Source: Aquimonas sp044377145
GTDB taxonomy: Bacteria > Pseudomonadota > Gammaproteobacteria > Xanthomonadales > Xanthomonadaceae
Direction of reading: 5' to 3'
Length of the DNA stretch: 64,000 nt
Assembly: GCF_044377145.1 (NCBI RefSeq)
Contig: NZ_JBILJQ010000015.1
Location: 18,305-82,304, forward strand
Shown piece after piece: positions 41,528-50,909 of this stretch. The position numbers and the translations under genes are program-made. Each line of letters begins with the position of its first letter. Position 1 is the stretch's first letter. The notes below the pieces were generated by a model. That model did no database searches. It saw only the letters and a list, made by a program, of their open reading frames with translations, and was not told the DNA's origin.

Positions 41528-44311
41528 ATGAAAGCGGGTCTTGCCATTGTGTTCGGCCTGCTGGCGCTCGCCAGCGAATCCTTCATCAGCGTGTTGCTGG
41601 CAGCGCTCGCCGGCTGGTTGCTTGGCGCGCAGCAGGAACTGTCGAAACGGCTGGCACGCGTGGAGCAGCAGGCTCGCACGCGCGAGCTGGTCGATACCGC
41701 AGCGCGTGCGGCAGCGAGCGCGGCCGCTCAGGCCGCGGCGGACCCGCCCCCCTCGCACCCGGTGAAGCAGGCGCTGATGCAAGCCTCCAGGGTGGCGCCA
41801 ACGGCTGCTCAGCCGATGTCGGAGTCGGAGTCGGAGTCGGTGGCAGCGGCGGCACCTGCGCTCGATACCCGTGAAGCCGAGCCAGCCATGCGGGCTTCAC
41901 CACCGCCGATACCGGCACAGGCGCCGAGCGCCGCGGCTGCCAGCCCCGCGCCGTCGCGCGTCGTGCCGCCAACGCGCACTGCACCCGGTCGATCGGCGCA
42001 GGACTCAGGCCCTGACCTCGGCCAACGCCTGGCCACGCTGCTGTTCGGCGGCAATCTACCGGTCAAGCTCGGCATTCTGGTGCTGTTTGCCGGCGTCGCC
42101 GCCGCACTCCGTTATGCCGCTGAGCAAGGCTATTTCAACCTGCCGATCGGCTGGCGTTTCAGCTTGATTGCGGCCGCCGCGCTGGGTGGGCTGGTGTTCG
42201 CGCTCAGCCAGCGCCGCTCGCGCCCCGCATTCTCGCTGTCCCTGCAGGGCGGCGCCATCGGCGTGCTGCTGCTGGAGGTGTTCGCGGGCTTTCGTCTGTA
42301 CGAGCTGATGCAGCCGGCGACCGCGCTGGTGCTGGTGGTGGTGCTGGTCGCATTGGCCGCCACCCTGGCGGTGGTGCAGAGCGCGGTCGGGCTGGCCGTA
42401 CTCGGCTTTCTGGGCGGCTATCTGGGGCCGGTCTTGATCAGTACCGGCAGCGGTGATCATGTCGCGCTGTTCACGTACTACGCAGTGCTCAACGCTGCGG
42501 TGTTCGCGATCGCGTGGTGGCGCCACTGGTATCCCTTGAACCTGCTGGGCTTCGCGTTCACCTTCGCTATCGGCAGCCTGTGGGGGCTGCGCTCGTATAC
42601 AGCGGAGGACTACGCCAGCACCCAGTTCTTCCTGCTGCTTTTCTGGGGCTTCTATCTCGGCATCACCGTGCTGGGCGCGCTGCGCCGGGGTGCCGCCGCC
42701 AGCCGCGCCGTCGAGGCCAGCCTAACCTTTGGGTTGCCGCTGCTGGCGTTCTCGCTGCAGTCTGGATTACTGGAAGGCGATCGCCCTGCACTCGCCCGTG
42801 CTGCACTGCTGGCAGCGATCGCGTATGCCGTGCTGGCCGCCCTGCTGATCCGCGTCGAGCGCGCGCGCCTGCAGGGCGAGAGCTTCGCCTGGATCGCCGC
42901 CGGTTTCGCCACCCTCGCGGTGCCGCTGGCATTCTCATCCGAGCAGACCGCCATGGTCTGGGCGCTGCAGGGAGTGGGTGCGATGTGGCTCGGCCTACGC
43001 CAGCAGCGCGCGCTGCCGCAGCTGGCCGGCGCATGCCTGCAGATCCTGGCCGGGCTCGCCTTCGTTCTGGGTGCGGTTGAACGGATCGACGCCGGGCAGT
43101 GGTCGGACCCGCAAGGCCTGCTCACCACGCGCACCAGCGTGGTCCTGCTGGCGTTCGCCGGCCTGCTGGGCAGCTATGTCTACGAGCGCCTGCAGCCACA
43201 GCGGCTGGCGATCTGGGCGCTGTTCGGGCTCGGCAGCTTCTGGCTCGGCGCACTGTGGCTGCATCTGGTATGGAAGCCGCCGATCGCACTCGACTCGACC
43301 TTGGCAGCGGTCGCCTTCAGTGCCACGTTTGCCAGCCTGGCGGCGGCACTGCGCTGGCTGACCGGCTGGGCACGTCTGAGCTGGCAGGTGGTGCCGCAAC
43401 TGGCGCTGGCGCCGCTACTGGCGATGCTGGTGTTCGCCGACAGCAGCGCACCGCCGTTGGATGGCAACGGGCTGAGCGTGTGGCTGCTGTGGCTCGGCTC
43501 GGCGGCGTTTGCGCTGCACTGTCTGCGCGAGCCGCCGGCACGCCTCACTGGTCTGGGTCACATCGCGGTGCTGGCGACGCTGGCGATGGTGCTTGGCATC
43601 GACAGTTTCGAACGCGCTGATCGCGCCGGACTGGGCGAGGCCTGGACCCTCAGCCTGGGGCTGCTGCCGCTGACCCTGCTTGCGGCCGGATTGATGCTGC
43701 GGCCGGGCGTATGGGCCTGGCCGCTGGCGGATCGCTTCCAGCGCTATGCGCGTGCTTGGCATGCGATCGCGCTGGCGGTGTTGGCGATGGCCTGGATCGG
43801 CTCGCTGTATCTGTCAGCCGATCCCGCGCCGATGGCGTATCTGCCCTTGCTCAACCCGCTGGAGTTGCTGCAGTGGGGTCTGTTGTTGGCTGCATGGCGC
43901 AGCATTCCAGCTGAGGACCGCGCCGATCTGATACCCCTGCGGGTCGGTGTCGGCTTGGCCGCGTTGAGCCTGCTCAGCCTTATGGTGCTGCGCTGCGTGC
44001 ACCACTTCGGCGGCCTCGCGTGGTCAGCGTCGATCTTCGACAGCGCGCTGACGCAAGGTGGGCTGAGCGTGCTGTGGGCCGTGCTCGGCGTGTGGGCCTG
44101 GGTGCGGGGTTCGCGGCGCGGCGAGTATCCAATCTGGCTGGCCGGTGCGGTGCTGATGGGCGTGGTGCTGCTGAAGCTGGTGCTGGTCGACCGCGCTTAC
44201 CTGGGCAACCTGGCAGGCATCGGTGCCGTGCTCACGGTTGGCCTGCTGCTGGTCGGGGTCGGCTATGTCGCGCCTTCTCCACCGCGGCAGGGTGGCGAGG
44301 CGACACGCTGA
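41528..44311 (+). CDS. Large DUF2339 polytopic membrane protein
   Basis: A 927-residue protein. It has an N-terminal membrane helix (AIVFGLLALASESFISVLLA), a cytoplasmic coiled/Ala-rich segment (about 35-155), then a long array of roughly two dozen hydrophobic helices from residue 170 to the end, starting FGGNLPVKLGILVLFAGVAA. This matches the DUF2339 family, whose function is unknown. A proline/alanine-rich part of residues 70-160 contains the run SESESES. A strong bidirectional hairpin follows at 44323-44357. Confidence 0.88.
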   Translation: MKAGLAIVFGLLALASESFISVLLAALAGWLLGAQQELSKRLARVEQQARTRELVDTAARAAASAAAQAAADPPPSHPVKQALMQASRVAPTAAQPMSESESESVAAAAPALDTREAEPAMRASPPPIPAQAPSAAAASPAPSRVVPPTRTAPGRSAQDSGPDLGQRLATLLFGGNLPVKLGILVLFAGVAAALRYAAEQGYFNLPIGWRFSLIAAAALGGLVFALSQRRSRPAFSLSLQGGAIGVLLLEVFAGFRLYELMQPATALVLVVVLVALAATLAVVQSAVGLAVLGFLGGYLGPVLISTGSGDHVALFTYYAVLNAAVFAIAWWRHWYPLNLLGFAFTFAIGSLWGLRSYTAEDYASTQFFLLLFWGFYLGITVLGALRRGAAASRAVEASLTFGLPLLAFSLQSGLLEGDRPALARAALLAAIAYAVLAALLIRVERARLQGESFAWIAAGFATLAVPLAFSSEQTAMVWALQGVGAMWLGLRQQRALPQLAGACLQILAGLAFVLGAVERIDAGQWSDPQGLLTTRTSVVLLAFAGLLGSYVYERLQPQRLAIWALFGLGSFWLGALWLHLVWKPPIALDSTLAAVAFSATFASLAAALRWLTGWARLSWQVVPQLALAPLLAMLVFADSSAPPLDGNGLSVWLLWLGSAAFALHCLREPPARLTGLGHIAVLATLAMVLGIDSFERADRAGLGEAWTLSLGLLPLTLLAAGLMLRPGVWAWPLADRFQRYARAWHAIALAVLAMAWIGSLYLSADPAPMAYLPLLNPLELLQWGLLLAAWRSIPAEDRADLIPLRVGVGLAALSLLSLMVLRCVHHFGGLAWSASIFDSALTQGGLSVLWAVLGVWAWVRGSRRGEYPIWLAGAVLMGVVLLKLVLVDRAYLGNLAGIGAVLTVGLLLVGVGYVAPSPPRQGGEATR

Positions 44312-44322
44312 GTCCGCCAACG

Positions 44323-44357
44323 CCAAGGGGCGCGGCCTGTTCGGCCGCGCCCCTTGG
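44323..44357. terminator. Bidirectional hairpin between DUF2339 gene and speD
   Basis: CCAAGGGGCGCGGCC and its exact inverse GGCCGCGCCCCTTGG form a 15-bp stem with loop TGTTC, in the 77-base gap between two convergent genes. No strong T run follows on either strand, but the position and stem strength fit transcription termination of both genes. Confidence 0.75.
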
Positions 44358-44388
44358 TCATCACTGCAGCCGCGAACCTCGCGGGCGT

Positions 44389-45210
44389 TCAGTCGAGATT
44401 GCGGCCGTGGAACAGCTCTTCGATCTCGCGCTTCAGCTGGGCCTCGATGCGCAGACGCTCCTTGAACGACAGGTTCTTCGCCTTTTCCTCGAACAGGTAG
44501 GTGTCGAGGTCGAAATCCTTGACGTGCATCTTCGTGTGGAAGATGTTCTCCTGATAAACGTTCACGTCGAACATCTCGTAGCGATTCTTGATCCCCTTGG
44601 CGAGATAGTCCTGGATCGAGTTGATGCGATGGTCGATGTAGTGCTTGGTGCCCCGCACGTCACGGGTAAACCCGCGCACACGGTAGTCCATGATCACGAT
44701 GTCCGATTCCAGACTCTCGATCAGGTAGTTCAGCGCCTTCAGCGGTGAAATCACCCCGCAAGTCGCCACATCGATATCCGCGCGGAAGGTCGCGATGCCG
44801 TTGTGCGGATGCGTCTCTGGGTAGGTGTGGACCGTGATGTGGCTCTTGTCCAGATGCGCGACCACGCTGGCATCGACTTCCTCGTGCTCACGCACGGCGG
44901 CAGCCAGAACTTCCTTACCGGCCGCCTTCTTGTCGATCACCGGCTCCTCGGAGATGAGGATGGTGACCGAGGCGCCCTGCGGGTCATAGTCCTGACGCGC
45001 AACATTCAACACGTTGGCGCCGATGATCTCGGCAACTTCGGTGAGGATCTGGGTCAGGCGATCGGCGTTGTAGGCCTCGTCGATGTACTCGATATACCGA
45101 CGCCGCTGCTCTTCGCTGACCGCGTAGCACACGTCGTAGATATTGAAGGACAGGGCCTTGGTGAGATTGTTGAAGCCTTGCAGCTTCAGGCGCGGCAGTG
45201 GTTTCACCAC
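44389..45210 (-). CDS. speD: S-adenosylmethionine decarboxylase proenzyme (SpeD)
   Basis: A 273-residue E. coli-type AdoMet decarboxylase, which makes decarboxylated AdoMet for spermidine. It contains LKLQGFNNLTKALSFNIYDV and the self-cleavage site in AHLDKSHITVHTYPETHP: cleavage between K122 and S123 turns the serine into the pyruvoyl cofactor. The start is the first of two adjacent GTG codons (45210), giving MVKPLPRL; AGGGGA lies just upstream. A long upstream extension of the frame was rejected. It diverges from clp. Confidence 0.95.
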   Translation of the reverse strand: MVKPLPRLKLQGFNNLTKALSFNIYDVCYAVSEEQRRRYIEYIDEAYNADRLTQILTEVAEIIGANVLNVARQDYDPQGASVTILISEEPVIDKKAAGKEVLAAAVREHEEVDASVVAHLDKSHITVHTYPETHPHNGIATFRADIDVATCGVISPLKALNYLIESLESDIVIMDYRVRGFTRDVRGTKHYIDHRINSIQDYLAKGIKNRYEMFDVNVYQENIFHTKMHVKDFDLDTYLFEEKAKNLSFKERLRIEAQLKREIEELFHGRNLD

Positions 45211-45489
45211 GTTTGAAGTCCCCTGGGTCGGGTGGCCGGTGCGGGCGGATAGAGAACTGGCGAGCGGCCTTTGGCCTTCGCCGGCGACAGACCCCAGTCG
45301 GCTGGAATCAGCGGAATAGTATGGACCAAACACGTGAAAGCCATAACCGCGGCCTTGGTCAAACTCGCGGGAGGTTGCGGTGGGCGCGTGACAGCGGGAG
45401 ACAAACCGGTGCGAACTGACGCAAGATTGCATTTGAAGCGCCCTGAAGACGGCGCTAATCTTTGAACTCCATCGCATTTCAGGTCAGAC

Positions 45490-46188
45490 ATGGTCCCCTC
45501 GAGCTTCTCGCTGCAGACCGCGCTCAAGCGTCAGCTGACGCCGCCTTCGCTGGCGCCCGAGCCCATCCATATCGAGCGCTTCCTGGCCCACTGCCACCGA
45601 CGCCGCTACCCGGCGCGCGCGGACGTGTTCCGGCCCGGTGATCCGGCCGGCACCATGTACTACGTGGTGCAGGGCTCGCTCAGCGTCATGACCGAAGAGG
45701 AAGACGGTCGCGAGCTGGTACTGAGCTATATCAACCCCGGCGACTTCATCGGCGAAACCGGCATCTTCATGGCGGCGCCGCAGCGCGAAGTGCTGTTGCG
45801 CACACGCACTGCCTGTGAGCTGGCCGAGATCGGCTACGAACGCCTGCAGGCCCTGTTCGCCGGCCCGCTGTCGGAAGAATGCCCACGCATCCTGTACGCC
45901 ATCGGTGCGCAGCTCACCAAACGCCTGATGCACACCAGCCGCAAGGCAAGCCGTCTGGCATTCATGGACGTGACCAGCCGGATCTCCAGCACCCTGGTTG
46001 ACCTCTGCGACGAACCCGATGCGATGAGCCATCCGCAGGGCACCCAGATCCGCGTCTCGCGTCAGGAGCTCGCGCGCATCGTCGGCTGCTCGCGTGAGAT
46101 GGCCGGCCGCGTGCTCAAGCAGCTGGAAGAACAGGGCGTGCTGCATGCGCGCGGCAAGACCGTCGTGGTGTACGGACAGAACCGCTGA
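45490..46188 (+). CDS. clp: Clp, CRP-family global regulator
   Basis: A 232-residue CRP/FNR-family protein very close to Xanthomonas Clp: IERFLAHCHRRRYPARADVF, FRPGDPAGTMYYVVQGSLSV, KASRLAFMDVTSRI and the helix-turn-helix RVSRQELARIVGCSREMAGR. In Xanthomonas, Clp binds DNA when free and is released by c-di-GMP rather than needing cAMP. The same response is likely here but was not tested residue by residue. A 279-base region separates it from speD, and a PilZ gene follows 116 bases downstream. Confidence 0.93.
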   Translation: MVPSSFSLQTALKRQLTPPSLAPEPIHIERFLAHCHRRRYPARADVFRPGDPAGTMYYVVQGSLSVMTEEEDGRELVLSYINPGDFIGETGIFMAAPQREVLLRTRTACELAEIGYERLQALFAGPLSEECPRILYAIGAQLTKRLMHTSRKASRLAFMDVTSRISSTLVDLCDEPDAMSHPQGTQIRVSRQELARIVGCSREMAGRVLKQLEEQGVLHARGKTVVVYGQNR

Positions 46189-46304
46189 GTCAACGAATCC
46201 CTGCGCGGCAGCAGGGGCATGGAAACTGCATCCGGTTCCGACTGTGCGATGCTCGCCGCGCTGCGCGCGCGCCGAGGTAGACCCGTTCTGTCACCGGATA
46301 CCCC

Positions 46305-47225
46305 ATGCCGAAAACGCCGCTGCAGCCGATCAAACGTACCGACATCAAGATCGGCAGCCCGCTGCCGTACGCGGTGTTCGACGTCCACGGCCGGCTGCTG
46401 CTGCGCGCCGGCGAAGTCATCGAAACCGAGCGCCAGCTCAGCACCCTGCATGAGCCGGGTCTCTACCTCGCCAGCGGCGAACTCACCCGGGTTTCGCGCC
46501 CCTTCAGCACCACGCATGAAACACCCGTCGACGCATCCGAAGTGGCTACCGACGGCAGCGCGCGCGAAAGCCGTCGCCTGAGCGAGCTCAAGCTCACCCC
46601 CGGCAAGACGCTCTACGTCGACTTTCTGAGCACCACCAATCGGCCGCGGGTCGCCCTGCGTCTGGCCGGCTTTCTTGAAGGCAGCGGTGTGCTGATCAGC
46701 GCCCTCAATGCCGAAGGCAATGTGGTGCCGTTCCGCGACAACGAGCTGCTGTTCGTGCGCGTGCTGACCGCCAGCGGTGTGGCGACCTTTGAGGCCAAGG
46801 TGCTGAAGGTCCATTTCACGCCCTTCCCCTATGTGGTCACCAGCTACCCCGAGGCCGCGATCTTCCATGTGATGCGCCAGCACGAGCGCGTCGACACCCA
46901 GATCATCTGCAGCATCGCCAACCTGAGCCGACCGGTCAAAGACGAGCCGCGCCCACAGGCTGCAGTACTCAAGAACCTCAGCGCCAGCGGCTGCCAGATC
47001 GAGGCTCCGCCCGAGCTGGCCGACAGCGGGGACCGGCTTCGCCTGGGCTTCAAGCTGGTGGCTGCGGGTGAAGAACACGTGCTCAGCCTGACCGGCGACG
47101 TGCGCGGCATCAAGACTTACGGCGAGGTCGGCAAGCGCCGCTTCGGCCTGCAGTTCTGCGAGCTCGGCATCGGTGAGCGCCTGGTGGTGGAACACTTCAT
47201 TTTCCACGCCTTGATCGGCGACTGA
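46305..47225 (+). CDS. YcgR-like PilZ-domain protein
   Basis: A 306-residue protein. An N-terminal region (about 1-60, VFDVHGRLLLRAGEVIE) is followed by a YcgR-type domain (about 95-185, GKTLYVDFLSTTNRPRVALR) and a PilZ domain. The c-di-GMP signature is present: RQHERVDTQ (R-x-x-x-R, near residue 190) and NLSASGCQIE (D/N-x-S-x-x-G). YcgR proteins slow the flagellar motor when c-di-GMP is high. Its place next to clp puts two predicted c-di-GMP-responsive proteins side by side. Confidence 0.88.
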   Translation: MPKTPLQPIKRTDIKIGSPLPYAVFDVHGRLLLRAGEVIETERQLSTLHEPGLYLASGELTRVSRPFSTTHETPVDASEVATDGSARESRRLSELKLTPGKTLYVDFLSTTNRPRVALRLAGFLEGSGVLISALNAEGNVVPFRDNELLFVRVLTASGVATFEAKVLKVHFTPFPYVVTSYPEAAIFHVMRQHERVDTQIICSIANLSRPVKDEPRPQAAVLKNLSASGCQIEAPPELADSGDRLRLGFKLVAAGEEHVLSLTGDVRGIKTYGEVGKRRFGLQFCELGIGERLVVEHFIFHALIGD

Positions 47226-47378
47226 ACTCGGAGGCCCGGCGCGATCTTCAGACTGCCTGCCACAGCACCGGACCAGGAAATCGACGGCGCGAGGCAGTTG
47301 GCTTCGACGACGAACTGACCGCCGGGGCCACTGTTCGGACGTCTCGCCGGCCCGTGCTAAGGTCGATGGCTGCCCCCG

Positions 47379-49613
47379 ATGCAGCGCCCTCAACCGATGC
47401 CAACTGTCGCACCACGCCGTCCGCAGGTTTCGCGCTCGCGCGCGGATCGTCTATTCGTGTGGCCCTGCACCGCCGCACTCGTGCTGGGCCTAATCAGCCT
47501 TGGCGCACCCGCAAGCGCTGACTCCGACCTGCTCGAGCACTGCCGCGAACTGCGCCGCGCCGAGCCGGCCGTTGCGTTGGTTCGCTGCGAGACGGCCGCA
47601 TCCACGCTTGCGGTCGCGGGCGATGCCAACAACGCCTTCGAGGCCTGGATGCATGCCGCTGAGCTCGCGTCGCAGCAGGGCGAATCAGCGCGCGCGAAAG
47701 CGGCGCTCGATCAGGCGGTGACGCTGCTGTCGCGGGTCGGCGATGCGCTGGCGGCGCATCGGCTGGCGAGGCGGCGGGGATTGAACGCCTACCGCGAAGG
47801 CCAGCCCGTGCAGGCGCTCGGGTACTTTCTGGAGGCACTGGCGATTGCGCGGGGGGCCGACGACAGCCGCGCGCTCGCGGTCAGTGAGAATGACCTCGGC
47901 GTCATCTATCGCCACATGGGCAATCACCCGGCCGCACTCGGCCACTTCGAGGCCAGCCTGACCCTCGGCGAGGCCCGCGGCGATACCCAACTCGGCGCCC
48001 TGTACGCCAACATCGGCAGCCTGTACCTGGAGCTCGGCGATCTTGAGCGCGCCGACAGCTACCTGCAGCGCGCGCTGAAGGAGCATCGCCGCAACGACCG
48101 GGCCCAGCTGCTGCATCACACCCTCGAAGAGCTGGCCAAGCTCGCACAGCGGCGCGGCGACCTGGCCGGCGCCCGCAGCGCGCTCGATCAAGCCTGGACG
48201 CACTACGCCGAGGTGAAGGCGCCGCGCGATCAGCTGCGGGTGGCGCTGCAGCGCGCCGAACTCGAAATCAATGCCGACGCGATCGACGACGCGCGAGCGT
48301 GGCTGCAGCAGGCGCGCCTGCAGGCGGCTCCTTTGAATCGTCAGGGCGCTCTGCAGATCGAGCTGATCAGCGCACGCCTGGCCTCAGATGATGCGGCCCG
48401 CGCGTCTGCCTATGCTGCGCTCACCGAGGCGCTGGAGCAGGACCGCGGCGCCCATCCCGACAAGGTGGTGCAGGCGCAGGCCCAGTTGGCCGACCTCGCA
48501 CAGACGCTGGGTCGCCTGCCGGAGGCCATCGAGCACCTGCGCGCCCATCAGCAGAGCGCCTCAGCGCTCGCGGCCTCTCGCCACGGCGAACGCTTCGATG
48601 GCCTGCGCGTTCGCTTCGACCTCGAGCGGCTGGAGACCGAGGCAGCGCGTCAGGACGCCGAGTTGGCCAAGCGTCGATTCGACACCGTGCTGGTGGCTGG
48701 CCTCGCGCTGATTGCATTGGCCGCACTCGGATTCCATTCACAGGCCCGGCAGTACCGGCAACGCCTGCAGGCGGCCGCCGAACGCCAGGCGCTGGAGCGC
48801 AGCATTGCCGAATCACGCCGAGCGGCCGAGCTGCTGCGCAGCGACCTGCGCTCGATGGCCTGGCTGCTTGATCAGCAGCAGGCCGCCGCACTGGTGTTCG
48901 ATGCGGCCGGCAACATCCGCTCGGCAACCTCCGCGGCTGCCACCGTGTTGAGCGAAACCCCGGCGCAACTGCAGGGGCACACGCTGGCGCAGGCGCTGGA
49001 GCCTGAATTCGCACACTGGGCACAGGCGCTGGTCGAGTCGGCCAGCCTCGGCCAGAACACTGAAGGTGCGGATCTTGGGCAGCGCACATTGGAGCGCAAT
49101 GGTCTCAGCATGGTGGTGCGCTGTCGCCACCTGTCGCTGGAAGAGGAGCTCGGCGTGCTGGTGTTCGAGCCGCAGCAGCCGCGAGCGGATGCAGCCACGG
49201 ATGCCCTGCCCACGGCATCCGCGCCCGGCGCCCCTGTATCCCCGACCTCCGCTCACGCCGCCACCCTAGAGGCGACGCCGCCGGAGGCGGAACGGCTGGC
49301 GTTCCGCCAGTTGCTGGTGAATCTGATGCGGGCCAGCCTGGAAACCTGGGAGCGCGCGGCCCGCAAGGGCCGGATCGATCTGGCCGAAGCCAGCGGCATC
49401 TGGCGAATCACCATCGACGACGGTCGCCTGCGCGTGCGTGCGATGGACCGCTATCTCAGCCTCGAAACGCTGCCCGACCGACCGCGCTGGCGCGAGGTGC
49501 TGCGCACGGCCTACTTTCTTCTGTCAGAAGTGCAGATCGGCGAGGAGCAGCGGCAGCAGCTCGAGCGGATGGTGAACGAGATCCTGCGCTTGACTCGCGA
49601 GACCGCGCACTGA
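47379..49613 (+). CDS. TPR membrane protein with PAS-like and conserved C-terminal domain
   Basis: A 744-residue protein. A signal-anchor (about 26-46, CTAALVLGLISLGAPASA) precedes an extracytoplasmic TPR array (about 60-410; repeats such as ALGYFLEALAIARGADDSRA and YLELGDLERADSYLQRALKE). A membrane helix (about 436-455) leads to a coiled coil, a PAS-like segment (AALVFDAAGNIRSATSAA) and a C-terminal domain of about 105 residues (ETWERAARKGRIDLAEASGI, DDGRLRVRAMDRYLSL) that is reminiscent of domains found in TPR sensor-like proteins of Xanthomonads and Shewanella. No kinase or cyclase motif is seen. It could be a signal transducer; the output is unknown. Confidence 0.7.
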   Translation: MQRPQPMPTVAPRRPQVSRSRADRLFVWPCTAALVLGLISLGAPASADSDLLEHCRELRRAEPAVALVRCETAASTLAVAGDANNAFEAWMHAAELASQQGESARAKAALDQAVTLLSRVGDALAAHRLARRRGLNAYREGQPVQALGYFLEALAIARGADDSRALAVSENDLGVIYRHMGNHPAALGHFEASLTLGEARGDTQLGALYANIGSLYLELGDLERADSYLQRALKEHRRNDRAQLLHHTLEELAKLAQRRGDLAGARSALDQAWTHYAEVKAPRDQLRVALQRAELEINADAIDDARAWLQQARLQAAPLNRQGALQIELISARLASDDAARASAYAALTEALEQDRGAHPDKVVQAQAQLADLAQTLGRLPEAIEHLRAHQQSASALAASRHGERFDGLRVRFDLERLETEAARQDAELAKRRFDTVLVAGLALIALAALGFHSQARQYRQRLQAAAERQALERSIAESRRAAELLRSDLRSMAWLLDQQQAAALVFDAAGNIRSATSAAATVLSETPAQLQGHTLAQALEPEFAHWAQALVESASLGQNTEGADLGQRTLERNGLSMVVRCRHLSLEEELGVLVFEPQQPRADAATDALPTASAPGAPVSPTSAHAATLEATPPEAERLAFRQLLVNLMRASLETWERAARKGRIDLAEASGIWRITIDDGRLRVRAMDRYLSLETLPDRPRWREVLRTAYFLLSEVQIGEEQRQQLERMVNEILRLTRETAH

Positions 49614-49657
49614 AGCCCCGCGGGCTGGCGGCAACGCGCCGGCATCCCGCTAGCCGC

Positions 49658-50104
49658 TCAACGCTTGGGCTCGGCCCCTAACGGGAGACGCCGCGCCTCA
49701 CAGCGCACGCAGATACCCCGCAGGCCGTGCTCGCTGCGATACAGGCGATGGTGGGCCGGGTCGAGGTAGGTCGCTGGCCAGCGCACCACCGCAATCGTGC
49801 TGCCGATGTCACCTGGGCTACGCCCGCGGCCGCTCAGGCCAGCGCACATGCTTCTGGCGCGCTCACCGACGTCTTCGTAGTCATCCATGAACTGGCCGCA
49901 GTCCTTGGCCAAACGATTGCCGGTCGGGCACTGATCCCGGCCGTCTTCGCGATCGCGCACCAGGCCTGCAGACACCAGCTCGAAGCTGCCGACTTCGGTC
50001 GGAACGCCCTCGGTACACCATTGCTCGTGCGGCAGCTCGCTGTGCGCCGCGGCGAACGTACTCAGACAGAACAGAAGAACAGTCAAAACGGACCGGATGT
50101 ACAT
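49658..50104 (-). CDS. Secreted Cys-rich hypothetical protein
   Basis: A 148-residue protein that I do not recognise. A signal peptide (MYIRSVLTVLLFCLSTFAAA) is followed by a mature part with six cysteines, the last two as a C-x-x-C (GICVRCEARR). AAGGAG is well placed before ATG 50104; the frame is open further up but without signal. The broken gene upstream on the same strand (50216-50670) looks like a distant paralogue: both have a signal peptide and a similar stretch before the last C-x-x-C pair. Confidence 0.65.
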   Translation of the reverse strand: MYIRSVLTVLLFCLSTFAAAHSELPHEQWCTEGVPTEVGSFELVSAGLVRDREDGRDQCPTGNRLAKDCGQFMDDYEDVGERARSMCAGLSGRGRSPGDIGSTIAVVRWPATYLDPAHHRLYRSEHGLRGICVRCEARRLPLGAEPKR

Positions 50105-50215
50105 TGGGAGCTCCTTGCGGGGGTACGGACCAGGCACGCTAACGCGGACGGTGTGGCTGGCTCCAGCGCCATCCGGGGAAGAACAGGGGATCATTTTATG
50201 ATCATCCTTATCGAA

Positions 50216-50670
50216 TCAATGGCTTGCCCGGTCGCATCCGCGGGCCGGGCGCCTCGATTCGCACGCTTCCGCGCCGGATTCAGCGTTCCTTGCGCGGGGC
50301 ACAACCGCCTCCGGCAAGGGCGAACACTTGCGACAGTGGAAGCTCACGCCCTGGGCGATGCCGTAGCCATTGCCGCTGGTGTAGCCGGGCGGCGCGAATG
50401 CCTGTGCGATGACCTGGCCAGCGCCCGGCACGCCATGGCGGGGCGCTGTACACCTGGCAGGCCTGACGGGATGCGTGGCCGGCGATGTAGAAATCCAGAT
50501 TGATGACATTGGGCGGGTTGCCCCAGTCGATGTTGGCGTCCGCCCAGTCGAGCAGATTCTGCTGGGTGAAGCTGATGCTGGCCGCGCTGGAAATGTGGCC
50601 ACCGTGGCACCGCTTGGGCGCTGGCAATCACGCCAAACAACAGGCCGCGGGAGACGAGAACTCGCTCAAT
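50216..50670 (-). pseudogene. Decayed secreted C-x-x-C protein, two frameshifts
   Basis: Three - strand frames must be joined. Frame one gives a signal peptide (ERVLVSRGLLFGVIASAQA), frame two CHGGHISSAASISF through HASRQACQVYSA, and frame three HGVPGAGQVIAQAFAPPGYT through SFHCRKCSP to a stop at 50216. Both joins occur at short runs (GG after AQAC-coding sequence, near 50610; CCCC near 50448), each as a +1 insertion. The codon after the AAGGAG site is ATT (50668-50670), not ATG. The restored product would be a secreted protein of about 150 residues similar to the intact neighbour at 49658. Sequencing error can explain run-length changes but not the lost start. Confidence 0.65.
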
Positions 50671-50909
50671 GAGAACTCCTTGATGGGTCGTCCGCGAATC
50701 GGATTTGCGTGGGGCCTGAAGGGCGTCGGCAGGTGAATCCGCACTGGGCCGGCTGGGCGGCAACAGTTAGGCGCGAGCCGGGCGGTTTGCCGGAACGGCT
50801 CGGGCTGATGGCGGGAACACGGTCGAGGTGAGGCTGCATTCGTCCACGGCGGCCCAGCCTCGCCCGGCCCGCGCCGGCACGGATCGGTCTGCGCGTCGAT
50901 CCAACCGCT

